Source of the DNA: Wyeomyia smithii
Taxonomy: Eukaryota > Arthropoda > Insecta > Diptera > Culicidae
Direction of reading: 5' to 3'
DNA length: 64,000 nucleotides
Assembly: GCF_029784165.1 (NCBI RefSeq)
Contig: NC_073695.1
Coordinates: 241,402,089-241,466,088, forward strand
This document shows, piece by piece, positions 22,681-32,638 of this stretch. The notes under the pieces are model-generated. The model was not told where the DNA came from. It saw only the letters and a list, made by a program, of their open reading frames with translations, and made no database searches. Within the stretch, counting starts at the first letter, position 1, and each line of letters opens with the position of its first letter. A program made the translations under genes and the position numbers.

Positions 22681-24330
22681 TTTTTTCACAAATCTTTTCC
22701 TCACGCTGGCGCCAGCGCCGGTCCTATTTGCATATTCCGGAAGAGCATTCCATCACGTGCACGTGCAATCGGATGAATGGTGTGACAACCATTTGTCACA
22801 ACCGGTGCGACCCTAAAGAGGAACGAGGCTGCTTCGCCTCGCTTCGCAAAGCCAATGCGTTTCTTTGATTCATATGCGGCCGGTGCCTCTCTCACCATCT
22901 GCGCTGCGCTGACCTCAATTCGCAGACCGAAACTTCTTCTCGCAGGACGACACTCTAAGGGAAAAGGAATGAATTCGCCAGGCGAAATTAATGATCTTCA
23001 GAATGAAATTTGATGGAAACTGGTTGCCTCACAGCTTCTTTTCCTCTGCACCACAGCCGCCCACCCCCTAGCAAACGAGACAACCGTCTTCGGGTTTCGA
23101 CTCAAAGCCGCCGGAGAATGAAAGGATTTCCAAAGTTCAACCTAATTTCAACTGAACCGAACCGGAAAAAAGAAATGAATACGCGCGGAATCCAAGGCAT
23201 TCCAGCTGGCAGAGTGGAAGCAAACAGGCAGTCGGGCAGAAGAAAAAAAAAAGAGAGTGGAAGTAAAAAACCAGTAGCAACCACCGCCGGTCCAAGTGAA
23301 GGAAAAACCAGAGTGCACTGCAGAGTTCAGAAAGATGGAAAATCCTTCTCCCATTTCAATTACACACAGTTCAGATATCAAAACCTTCGCCTTCTGTGTA
23401 GCACACCTCTCCTTTTCCCACCGCCCTCTGCGTTGCATTTTCCTCCCATTTTTTCTATCGCTTCCTCTGATGTTGATTCTGCAGAAAGCTCTATCTACAT
23501 TTTGCGTGGGTGGTTATTCCACCCGTTCATCACCAAACCCCACCAACGTCACCCACTACTACACTTGGCACTCTTTTTATCCGCAAAGCTTACAAACCAT
23601 GGCAGCTTCGCGTTCGTCAGCCTCGGCACTGAATGTGACTTGAATTAACCTATTTTACTTTGTGTTCAAATTATTTCAAAGTTCAACTTTTCTAGCGCCA
23701 GTCGAATCGCGCGAGCGGCTCTGAGTCCCCGTTATGTACACACCCACGCACATACACACACATTCACAGCCTGTTTGGAGCTTTTGCACCCCGCGTTCTA
23801 GCATCCAGAGTCAGAAGGCAAAGCAAAAAGTCTTTTCATCTGTTTATGCACACACTCCTCCCGAGAAGAAGTGGAGCAACAACAGCAGCAGTAAAAAAAA
23901 CATTCCACAACCAAACTAAAAAGCTGCGCCATGGTCGAAGCTGTCTCACTTTGAAGTGTCGACGAGGACGACGACGACGACGACAACAGGGACTGACCCG
24001 GTCAGGGTCCGGTTTGTTCTTTGCTGGCGTAAGAGGAAGGGTGGCATTTTCACTTCAGACGGTTGGTGTTTAATTAGGAGCTGTTTAATCCGCGATCCGG
24101 ATTCCGGAGTGCTGCACTCGTGTTTTTCGTACGGTTTGGCCCACAGGCGCTAGCTAGCTATAGCGCCCAGCAGCACAGTGGGCGAAGCAGCGCGAAAATT
24201 GTTCGGCAATTAACGCAGCAGCAGCAGCAGAGTGGGGCCACCGGGTTGAAAGTTCAAAGCGACTGCCAGTTTTCCTCTTTTCTTTTTTTTTTGGGTTTTA
24301 TTTGCGTTTTAGGGGTTTAATTTGCTAAGA
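22680..24330. other. GC-richer non-repetitive DNA, no gene identified
   Basis: Composition shifts sharply at about 22690 and returns to AT-rich near 24340. The longest frame (212 codons, about 23010-23648) opens with TTG, is low in complexity (Arg/Lys- then Pro/His/Leu-rich), overlaps other frames and shows no domain. Short (GAC)n (about 23965-23985) and (CAG)n (about 24216-24230) tracts are present. Confidence 0.4.
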
Positions 24331-25014
24331 TCTGCCAACTTTTGACTAGAACTTTGATGTCGTGGTTTTTTTTTTATTTTGGAAAGGCCAGACAAGTTTA
24401 TGCATATTTATTTAAAAAACCGACCTCCTTCAAACAGTTAAATAATTCATAAGACAGAATAACATAGATGTGAATGGGTAGAAGGTAAAATCTCACATGA
24501 CAACATAACCAAAAAGCGTAATATTCCGTGGGTGAACGGTTTAAACAGCTGTTATACAGCTACAAACGATTTTCAGGAATTCCACTAAAGAAGGCAGAAT
24601 CACAGAAGATTTGAAACACTGAGAAAACAATAAACAGAACACTTCTCAAAACAAAATTTCAAACGCTAGAATCATGAATACCCTAAAACTAGCATTTTCC
24701 ACCTTTGACTAAAATCTTTTAATTTTTGTGAATATGGCAATCAGAAAGGATTTGAAAGACCGAAATATAACAAACCTGTAAGGTTGTAGAGCCTTAGGAT
24801 TTCTGGAGTGGCAGTTACGAAAAAATACAAAAGCAAGAAGGAAGGCACTAAACTTCACAAATAATTAATAGTTAAAATATTTGCTAAGATAGAACACTGG
24901 AACACGGGAAAACAACAACTTCTCGTGAGACTTCTTTTTTCTCAGCTCTTGATCAGGCTCAACCTTTAAAGCAAATTTTAGCAATCTTCTTAAGAGCTTC
25001 CTATCAATATTGAT
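24330..25014. other. AT-rich flank of the I-type element, no feature seen
   Basis: No gene or repeat boundary recognised. The last bases belong to the pre-insertion target site of the retrotransposon. Confidence 0.5.
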
Positions 25015-25026
25015 TAAAAGGCTTTT
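25015..25026. repeat. Left target-site duplication
   Basis: TAAAAGGCTTTT, repeated exactly at 30900-30911 after the poly(A) tail. It fixes both ends of the element. Confidence 0.95.
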
Positions 25027-25060
25027 CATTCTGTGCCGAACACGCATCAGTACTGGACGT
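25026..25060 (+). promoter_or_regulatory. Internal Pol II core promoter: Inr plus DPE
   Basis: The first element bases complete TCATTC (25026-25031), a perfect match to the arthropod initiator TCAKTY, with A at 25028 as +1. GGACGT at 25055-25060 falls exactly at +28 to +33 and matches the downstream promoter element RGWYVT. Several insect non-LTR elements (jockey and I types) are known to use internal promoters of this design, which lets a full-length copy carry its own promoter. The initiator T comes from the target site itself. Confidence 0.85.
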
Positions 25061-25473
25061 GTTTGGTGATCGGTCCGATAGAGTATAAAACAAAAGACGT
25101 GTGAACAAGTGTTGGCATTGTTTGCCTGGTCGAGTGAAATAAATCCGGGTTCAAGGTCGTTCCTTTGTGCAACTGTTTCGCATCGTGACTGCCAGCTGGT
25201 GCGTAAGCCGATTTGGCTGCTGGCTGGATTGTGCTACAGCAGTGGACGAGACACAAACGAGGAAAAAGAAGAAGCCATCAGTGTCAGCGAGTTGTATCGC
25301 TGTGTGGAGTGATCTCACACCTGGCTCGCTGCTGGTGGCTGTTTGGTGCTGCTGTATTGGTGCTGCTGGCTGTAACGGCTGCTACTTCGAACGATCGGAC
25401 AACCAACCTTACTGGAAGGGAGAAATAAAAAGGTACGTGTTCTTGTCAGCGCTAGTGCGCTAAACTTAGCGCG

Positions 25474-26844
25474 ATGGATGTAGATCCCTCGCCTCCCGCG
25501 CCACCATCCCCGAACCCCTCTGACCCTGACCCTTCTGTTACCCCCTCCCCTGTTCATTCTTCAGTCCCCCCTCGCCCCAGGCTTTACCCAGACGGAGCCC
25601 AGGGCAGCTATACTGTTTATTTTCGGCCAAAGGCAGGACCGAAATCGAAAAAGTTGAACCTCTTGCAGATTTCTAAAGACCTGACGAAGGAGTACAAGGG
25701 CGTGACCGAAATTTCCAAGGTCCGGCCTAACAAGCTCCGTGTCGTGGTCGGTAACCTGAAAGAGGCCAACGATATAGCTTGCTCTGAGCTCTTCACACGC
25801 GAGTATCGCGTTTACATACCCGCACGAGACGTGGAGATCGACGGTGTCATAACCGATTCGAGTCTGTCCGTCGAGTGTATACTGCAAAGTGCCAAAGGGT
25901 GCTTTAAGAACAAAACGTGTCCCGAAGTAAAGGTGCTCGACTGCAAGCAATTGCGGTCAGCATCGATCATCGGTGGCAAAACAGTATACACTCCGTCAGA
26001 CTCATTTCGAGTTACGTTCGCCGGGTCTGCACTACCAAGCCACGTCTCGATCCACCGGGTTCGTCTCCCTGTGAGGCTCTACGTGCCCCGCGTCATGAAC
26101 TGCCTGAATTGCAAGCAGTTAGGCCATACAGCCGCCTACTGCTGCAATAAGGCACGTTGTGGCAAGTGTGGGGAGTCTCATGCGGAAGATTCTTGCAGTG
26201 TTAACGCTGAAAAGTGTATTCACTGCGGAGAAAATCTGCATGAGCTCTCGACATGTGCGGTGTACATGCAGCGCAGGGATAAAATAAAACGGTCTCTCAA
26301 AGAGCGTTCAAAGCGTTCCTACGCTGACATGCTGAAGAAGACCGTTACCACTTCTCCCGTTACTTCGAACCCCTTCGATCTGTTGCCCTCTGAGGAAACC
26401 GATTCTGACGATTCACCAGCGGGAACATCTTACGCCAATCCTGGGGAGTCTAGAAAGAGGAAAAATATTTCCTCTCCTAAACTTCCCAGAAAAGGTCCTA
26501 AGATTTCTCAAAGTGAAATGAAAGTTACAAACAAACCAAACAGTGCTGCGGAAAAACCGAAGCAAACTCCTCCTGGGCTGGCAAATTTAAAGTCCCAGAA
26601 GGAGTTCCCAGCACTGCCAGGAACATCTAAAACCCCAGTTGCTCCTTTTACACTCCCAGTTGATGAAACAAACTCTGGATTAGTGAAATTTTCTGACATT
26701 GTGGACTGGATTTTTGAAACTTTCAATGTACCCGATCCAATTAAAATTTTTCTTACAGCATTCCTCCCAACAGTTAGATCATTTTTGAAGCAGTTGACTG
26801 CCCAATGGCCTCTCCTTGCAGCGATTGTATCCTTCGATGCCTAA
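25474..26844 (+). CDS. Retrotransposon ORF1: Gag-like RNA-binding protein
   Basis: A 456-residue nucleic-acid-binding protein that should coat the element RNA and form the retrotransposition particle. Residues 1-40 are Pro/Ser-rich. Residues about 45-195 form a folded, RRM-like region (YTVYFRPK start). Three zinc knuckles follow at about 210-260: CLNCKQLGHTAAYC (C-X2-C-X4-H-X4-C), CGKCGESHAEDSC (X3 before H) and CIHCGENLHELSTC. A Lys/Ser/Pro-rich linker leads to a hydrophobic C-terminus with a WIFETF...FLTAFLP stretch. The start codon is the first ATG in frame after the 5' UTR. Its stop overlaps the ORF2 ATG. No internal stop or frameshift. Confidence 0.92.
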   Translation: MDVDPSPPAPPSPNPSDPDPSVTPSPVHSSVPPRPRLYPDGAQGSYTVYFRPKAGPKSKKLNLLQISKDLTKEYKGVTEISKVRPNKLRVVVGNLKEANDIACSELFTREYRVYIPARDVEIDGVITDSSLSVECILQSAKGCFKNKTCPEVKVLDCKQLRSASIIGGKTVYTPSDSFRVTFAGSALPSHVSIHRVRLPVRLYVPRVMNCLNCKQLGHTAAYCCNKARCGKCGESHAEDSCSVNAEKCIHCGENLHELSTCAVYMQRRDKIKRSLKERSKRSYADMLKKTVTTSPVTSNPFDLLPSEETDSDDSPAGTSYANPGESRKRKNISSPKLPRKGPKISQSEMKVTNKPNSAAEKPKQTPPGLANLKSQKEFPALPGTSKTPVAPFTLPVDETNSGLVKFSDIVDWIFETFNVPDPIKIFLTAFLPTVRSFLKQLTAQWPLLAAIVSFDA

Positions 26845-29800
26845 TTCAACTGCGTATATGAAGGATTCTATCTCTGTCTTACAGTGGAATTGTAGAAGTA
26901 TTTTACCAAAAATTGATTCGTTTAAAGTTTTGATAAATAAAAACAAATGCGATGCATTTTCCCTTTGTGAAACTTGGCTTACTTCAAATATTGATCTCAA
27001 CTTCCATGATTTTAATATTATTCGCCTTGATCGAGACACCCCATATGGAGGAGTACTTTTAGGGATTAAAAAGTGCTATTCTTTCTATCGTATTAACCTC
27101 CCCTCGATTCCAGGCATCGAAGTTGTCGCATGTCAAATGACAATACAAGGTAAAGAGCTTTGTATTGCCTCAATATATATTCCCCCCAGAGCACAGGTTG
27201 GGCAACGGCTGCTCTTTGATTTAATAGAACTTCTTCCCTCGCCACGTTTGATTTTGGGAGACTTCAACTCTCATGGCGTGGCTTGGGGTTCCCCATACAA
27301 TGATAACCGCTCCTCTTTAATCTATAACCTTTGCGATGACTTCGACATGACTATTTTAAACAACGGTGAAATGACACGTATCCCGAAACCTCCAGCGCGC
27401 CCAAGCGCTTTGGATCTATCCTTATGTTCGACGTCGCTACGGTTGGATTGCACATGGAAGGTAATCCTCGATCCTCACGGTAGCGACCATCTGCCTATTC
27501 TTATTTCAATTACTAACGGGTCAACTCGCATGCGACCAATTGACATTCCGTATGACCTCACACGAAATGTCGATTGGAAGTTATACGAGGAAATGATTTC
27601 AAAAGCGGTCGAGTCGATTCAACATCATTCACCACTTGAAGAATACAACCTCCTCGCGGGCTTGATTCTCGACGCCGCGTTGCAAGCCCAAACGAAGAAA
27701 TATCCCGGCGTAACGATCAAAGAACGGCCTCCCACTCCGTGGTGGGACCAAGAGTGCTCCGATGTCTACACGCAAAGATCCGACGCGTTTAAGGCCTACC
27801 AGACGGGAGGTATACCTGGCGACTATTTACGGTATTCGGAGCTTGATACCAAGCTTAAAAGCTTGGCTAAAGCAAAGAAACGTGGATATTGGCGTCGGTT
27901 CGTGAACGAGACGTCGAGGGAGACATCGATGAGCACTCTTTGGAACACAGCCCGAAGAATGCGGAATCGCGTAACGGTCAACGAAAGCGAGGAGTCTTCA
28001 AGTAGGTGGATATTTGATTTTGCCAGGAAAGTATGTCCGGACTCTGTTCCTGAGCAAAATATTGTTCGCGATGCGTCTCCGGGCCACGACGCGATAGAAT
28101 CACCTTTTACGATGGCAGAACTTTCAGTTGCCCTCCTGTCCTGTAACAATAACGCGCCTGGATTAGATAGAATCAAATTCAACTTGTTGAAGAATCTACC
28201 CGGCAATGCCAAGAGGCGCTTGTTGAACTTGTTCAATAAGTTCCTGGAGCAAAACATTGTACCGCAGGATTGGAGGCAAGTGAAGGTGATCGCCATCCAA
28301 AAACCAGGGAAACCAGCTTCTAATCACAACTCTTATAGGCCGATTGCAATGCTATCCTGTATCCGGAAATTGATGGAAAAAATGATACTCCGTCGTTTAG
28401 ACCACTGGGTCGAATCAAATGGTCTACTATCAGAAACTCAATTTGGCTTCCGCCGTGCCAAAGGGACGAATGATTGTCTTGCGTTGCTTTCAACAGATAT
28501 TCAGCTGGCGTATGCTCGTAAAGAACAAATGGCGTCTGCGTTCTTGGACATTAAGGGGGCTTTTGATTCCGTTTCTATTGACATTCTTTCGGGAAAACTT
28601 CACCGACAAGGATTTTCTCCAATTTTGAACAATTTTTTGCACAATTTGTTGTCCGAAAAGCACATGCATTTTACGCATGGCGATTTGGCAACTTTTCGCA
28701 TTAGCTACATGGGTCTTCCCCAGGGCTCATGTTTAAGCCCCCTTCTTTACAACTTTTATGTAAATGACATCGACGAATGTCTGGCAAATTCATGCACGAT
28801 AAGACAACTTGCAGACGACAGTGTAATCTCTGTTACAGGAGCCAAAGCTGCCGATTTGCAAGGACCATTGCAAGATACCTTGGACAATTTGTCTGCTTGG
28901 GCTTTACAGCTAGGTATCGAATTCTCTCCGGAGAAGACTGAGATAGTAGTTTTTTCTAGGAAGCATGAACCTGCTCAGCTTCAAACACAATTAATGGGTA
29001 AAACGATTTCTCAGGTTTTGGTACACAAATATCTTGGTGTCTGGTTCGACTCTAAAGGCACCTGGGGTTGTCACGTGAGGTATCTGATGAAAAAATGTCA
29101 ACAAAGAGTGAATTTTCTTCGTACAATAACCGGACAATGGTGGGGAGCCCATCCAGGAGACCTTATAAGGCTTTACCAAACAACGATATTGTCTGTTATT
29201 GAATACGGGTGTTTCTGCTTCCGCTCCGCAGCAAACACACATTTGATCAAACTGGAGCGAATACAATATCGTTGTTTGCGTATCGCCTTAGGTTGCATGC
29301 AGTCGACCCATACGATGAGTTTGGAGGTTTTAGCTGGAGTACTACCATTGAAAAACCGCTTCTGGAGCCTGTCTTCTCGTATTCTAATCAAATGTGAGGT
29401 CTTGAACCGTCCCGTGATTGAAAATTTTGAAAGGTTAATCGAACTTAATTCTCAAACCCGTTTTATGACATTGTATTTCAATCACATGTCCCAAAATATT
29501 AACCCTTCTTCGAATATTCCAAATCGTGTCGACTTATCAAATACTTCTGATTCTACTGTGTTTTTCGATACATCCATGATAGAAGAAACTCGTGGAATCC
29601 CGGATCATTTACGCGTGCAGCAGATCCCTAAAATTTTTTCCAATAAATATCGAAACATCAACTGCGACAATATGTACTACACTGACGGATCACTTCTTGA
29701 TGGGTCCACTGGCTTCGGTATCTTCAATAACAATTTAACCGTCTCCCATAAGCTCGATAATCCTGCTTCTGTTTACGTCGCAGAATTAGCTGCAATTCAG

Positions 29801-30523
29801 TACACCCTAGGGATTATCGAAAAAATGCCCACGGACCATTATTTCATCTTTACGGACAGTCTCAGTTCCATTGAGGCTCTCCGATCGATGAAAGATGTTA
29901 AGCACTCTCCGTATTTCCTGGGGAAAATACGGGAACATCTGAGTGCTTTATCCGAAAAATCTACTCAGATTACCTTAGCGTGGGTCCCTTCTCACTGCTC
30001 GATACCGGGTAATGAGAAAGCGGACTCTTTGGCTAAGGTGGGCGCAACAAACGGTGATATTTATGAAAGACCAATTGCCTTTAATGAATTTTTCGCACTT
30101 GTACGTCAGAATACGATCATCAGTTGGCAAAATGCTTGGACCAGAGGGGAATTGGGAAGGTGGTTACATTCCATAATCCCCAAAGTATCGACGAACCCGT
30201 GGTTCAAGGGGTTGGATGTAGGTCGGGATTTCATTTGCGTGATGTCCCGGCTTATGTCCAATCACTATAGATTTGACGCGCTCCTCCGTCGTGTTGGGCT
30301 CGGGGAAAGTGGTATCTGTGCCTGTGGTGAAGGTTATCACGACATAGAGCATGTGGTTTGGTCATGCCCTGTACACCGTGACGCCAGGTCTAAATTAATA
30401 GCTTCCCTGCAGGCCGAGGGTAGACAGCCGGCTGTTCCTGTTCGTGATGTCTTGGCGAGCCGTGACCTATCCTACATGTCCCTTATACACGTTTTCCTGA
30501 AATCCATCCACGCCCCAGTCTAG
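26837..30523 (+). CDS. Retrotransposon ORF2: endonuclease, reverse transcriptase and RNase H polyprotein
   Basis: About 1,228 residues from the ATG at 26837; the frame stays open upstream to 26816 but has only TTG there. The enzyme nicks target DNA and copies the element RNA into it. APE-type endonuclease: LQWNCRS at the start, CETWL, LGDFNSHG (about residue 140) and GSDHLP (about 215). Reverse transcriptase: SYRPIAML, QFGFRRAKGTND, FLDIKGAFDSV, GLPQGSCLSPLLYNFYVNDI and the catalytic LADDS (about 660). RNase H: YTDGS (about 948), ELAAI, FTDSLSS and WVPSHCSIPGNEKAD (about 1048), so the D-E-D-H/D set is present. The C-terminus has CACGEG...HVVWSC (about 1160). The ATG lies in ATGCCTAA with the ORF1 stop, which suggests translation by termination and re-initiation. 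All key residues are intact. Confidence 0.95.
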   Translation: MPNSTAYMKDSISVLQWNCRSILPKIDSFKVLINKNKCDAFSLCETWLTSNIDLNFHDFNIIRLDRDTPYGGVLLGIKKCYSFYRINLPSIPGIEVVACQMTIQGKELCIASIYIPPRAQVGQRLLFDLIELLPSPRLILGDFNSHGVAWGSPYNDNRSSLIYNLCDDFDMTILNNGEMTRIPKPPARPSALDLSLCSTSLRLDCTWKVILDPHGSDHLPILISITNGSTRMRPIDIPYDLTRNVDWKLYEEMISKAVESIQHHSPLEEYNLLAGLILDAALQAQTKKYPGVTIKERPPTPWWDQECSDVYTQRSDAFKAYQTGGIPGDYLRYSELDTKLKSLAKAKKRGYWRRFVNETSRETSMSTLWNTARRMRNRVTVNESEESSSRWIFDFARKVCPDSVPEQNIVRDASPGHDAIESPFTMAELSVALLSCNNNAPGLDRIKFNLLKNLPGNAKRRLLNLFNKFLEQNIVPQDWRQVKVIAIQKPGKPASNHNSYRPIAMLSCIRKLMEKMILRRLDHWVESNGLLSETQFGFRRAKGTNDCLALLSTDIQLAYARKEQMASAFLDIKGAFDSVSIDILSGKLHRQGFSPILNNFLHNLLSEKHMHFTHGDLATFRISYMGLPQGSCLSPLLYNFYVNDIDECLANSCTIRQLADDSVISVTGAKAADLQGPLQDTLDNLSAWALQLGIEFSPEKTEIVVFSRKHEPAQLQTQLMGKTISQVLVHKYLGVWFDSKGTWGCHVRYLMKKCQQRVNFLRTITGQWWGAHPGDLIRLYQTTILSVIEYGCFCFRSAANTHLIKLERIQYRCLRIALGCMQSTHTMSLEVLAGVLPLKNRFWSLSSRILIKCEVLNRPVIENFERLIELNSQTRFMTLYFNHMSQNINPSSNIPNRVDLSNTSDSTVFFDTSMIEETRGIPDHLRVQQIPKIFSNKYRNINCDNMYYTDGSLLDGSTGFGIFNNNLTVSHKLDNPASVYVAELAAIQYTLGIIEKMPTDHYFIFTDSLSSIEALRSMKDVKHSPYFLGKIREHLSALSEKSTQITLAWVPSHCSIPGNEKADSLAKVGATNGDIYERPIAFNEFFALVRQNTIISWQNAWTRGELGRWLHSIIPKVSTNPWFKGLDVGRDFICVMSRLMSNHYRFDALLRRVGLGESGICACGEGYHDIEHVVWSCPVHRDARSKLIASLQAEGRQPAVPVRDVLASRDLSYMSLIHVFLKSIHAPV

Positions 30524-30899
30524 TCCCGTTCCCCTCCGTCTACACCCAACAAAACGACAAGAACACGTTTGAACCTTAAGCACAAAACCAGCAACCAGAC
30601 CCCGCACAATAGAACCAGGACCCAAGGACTACGAGCCTCTGTCCCAACTCACGACATCGTGGCTCAGCAGAACGAATCCATACATGCCATTCGACGATTA
30701 TCAGACGACCATTGAACAACAAAACACTGATTGGAAATCCCATGCTAGTTTTAAGTTAGACTTAATTTCAGCTCGTAGTCGGCAGCGAGGATAAAAAATT
30801 TGCTTTAGTTTTTAAGTCATCAGATATAATTGGCGCCGTTAAACATTAAATTGTATTTGTGCCGTGTCAAATAAATGTTATGTGAAGAAAAAAAAAAAA
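30524..30899 (+). promoter_or_regulatory. 3' UTR, AATAAA signal and poly(A) tail of the I-type element
   Basis: A 364-bp 3' UTR with AATAAA at 30870-30875, followed 12 bases later by 12 A (30888-30899). The same layout is seen at 63626-63999 in the second copy, with AATAAA at 63972-63977. Confidence 0.9.
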
Positions 30900-30911
30900 T
30901 AAAAGGCTTTT
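30900..30911. repeat. Right target-site duplication
   Basis: TAAAAGGCTTTT, identical to 25015-25026. Confidence 0.95.
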
Positions 30912-32176
30912 GCGGATCTTGACAGTGGACTTAAAATGATTATGCTGTTATTTTTGGTAGCTTCCTAAATGAAGCTGTAACGAAAAACACAGTTACGAAA
31001 CACAAGAAAATATTTTTGTTTTTCATAATAGTTCGCATTAAAAAAAGAAAATCTGATCGATAGTCGCTGGTCTGGCATACATATGATGGAATACTTTTCG
31101 AATCTCCCGAAGCAATTGTCGATAAAAAAATATTTACCGAAAATTAAAACTTCCTACTCCTTGAACTACAAAATGCAAAAAACGGTTCTTAAGTAGGATT
31201 AGGCAAGGTTAACTAAAGGAGTTTTAGTGTTCCTCAAGGCTTCTATTTTGGATTTCTTCTCTTTAATTTACACATTAAACTATATTTCCTTCGTGATCAT
31301 GAAATTAACAGTTTCAGTTTATGACAACGGTATGAAGCTGATTTATAAACGGAAAATTTTCCTGTCCGGTAACAGTAAAGAAAGAATCAAATTACATCCG
31401 GACATGATTTTATTGACGATAACATGAGTTATTGTTAAATGGTAAAAAGTGTTTGTTGCATTCTCCATGGAATTAAATTAAATGCAATCTCAAGGTTTCA
31501 GAGATAACAATAAACTATCGATTTACATTACGTATCTGAAGTATGGGACATAAAAATTGAAGCATATGAACGTCTGGTTCTGTCAAGTATGATAATGTAA
31601 GAATTTCTGTTCTGAGGAAAGCCTTTGTCTTTGAACATGTGCAAATATTTTCAGGATTTTTTTTCTGGAGACATTTGTGTTTTACGTCATTGACACTCAA
31701 AATTATCTAGAAACGCTAATGTACTACACCCTCCCCCTTTACAAGAATGATGTATAAAGAGAAGCGTCTTGCACAGAAACTCACTTCATTATTTTGGTTT
31801 TTAACATATTATTGCAATTCGTAAAACTCTGAAAAATAAAAAAATTTGGTCCTTCTTGTATGATTTTATTGAAATACTTCCGACATTTTCGATACAATAT
31901 CCAGTGAGAAATTTATCCCAAAAATCAAAACCGAATAAATGACAAGCAGTATGACTTGTCCCGAGTAGCCTTATCCAAACCTCGCTGTGTTTTGCAACTA
32001 CCACTCAATGTTAGTGTTTCATAGGCGGCATGCCTCGGCACGAACAGCGACAACTGAATCACTATAGCCAATGTCGGTGTTATATTTTCGGTCCAGGTGT
32101 TTCATACTTCGACAAACATCAGAGACGAGGGTTTTTTTCGTGGACGCACCGTAATCGAATGTTTAAACTTCTTTAA

Positions 32177-32638
32177 CCCTTAAATGCGCAATGTTGTTTT
32201 AAAACAACACTACTAAAAACGTTTTAAAATATACGTATTTTTGTATTTTTTTTTAACAGCTGAAAGTACTGTATTTGAATGTTTTGTTTTACTTTTGCTG
32301 TCAAAATTTCGGAAACGAAAAAAAAACGTGGCGAGATTCCCGACTGGTGCTGACTGTCTTTGAAACTAAATTTTAAAATAAGGTTAGTGGTTAGTAAAAA
32401 TGTCTGAATTATCAGTAATTATACTACAAAAGGTCAAGTTTAAAATTACTGTTAACAAAAGTAATTGCTTAGACTTTATTTTGCGATAAAGTCAGTGTTG
32501 TTTATATGGTTATATTAGCACATTAAAAAGTAAATCTTTCAATTTTTTATGCATATTGGTTAGTTTTAAAGCAGTAAACCTGTTAAACAAAGATTTTATG
32601 TTTTTAGATGATTTTTTAACGTCGTGCGCCTTTAAGGG
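32177..32638. mobile_element. piggyBac-type MITE
   Basis: TTAA flanks both ends (32173-32176, 32639-32642). TIRs are CCCTTAAATGCGCAATG and, from the right, CCCTTAAAGGCGCACGAC. The CCC start with TTAA duplication is the piggyBac pattern. A perfect 16-bp palindrome, GTTGTTTTAAAACAAC, sits just inside the left end. The 462-bp body has no frame. Confidence 0.85.

Larger units (their letters stand above)
25027..30899 (+). mobile_element. Full-length I-type non-LTR retrotransposon, apparently intact
   Basis: The element is 5,873 bp, bounded by a perfect 12-bp target duplication. Order: 5' UTR of 447 bp with internal promoter, ORF1 (25474-26844), ORF2 (ATG at 26837, stop at 30523), 3' UTR of 364 bp, and 12 A. 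ORF2 carries endonuclease, reverse transcriptase and RNase H, which places it among the RNase H-bearing groups (I, Loner, LOA type); I favour an I-group element like those known in mosquitoes but cannot fix the clade by eye. Neither ORF has an internal stop. A 3' piece 99.6% identical lies at 63504-63999, which argues for recent activity. Confidence 0.93.

Noticed and set aside
23010..23648. 212-codon open frame in the GC-richer island
   Set aside because: It begins at TTG, has low-complexity basic then Pro/His-rich composition, overlaps other frames on both strands, and shows no domain or splice context.
26816..26836. ORF2 starting at 26816
   Set aside because: That codon is TTG; the first ATG is at 26837, where it overlaps the ORF1 stop, a more likely arrangement.
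27823..28296. 157-codon minus-strand frame
   Set aside because: Antisense shadow of the ORF2 reverse transcriptase coding sequence.
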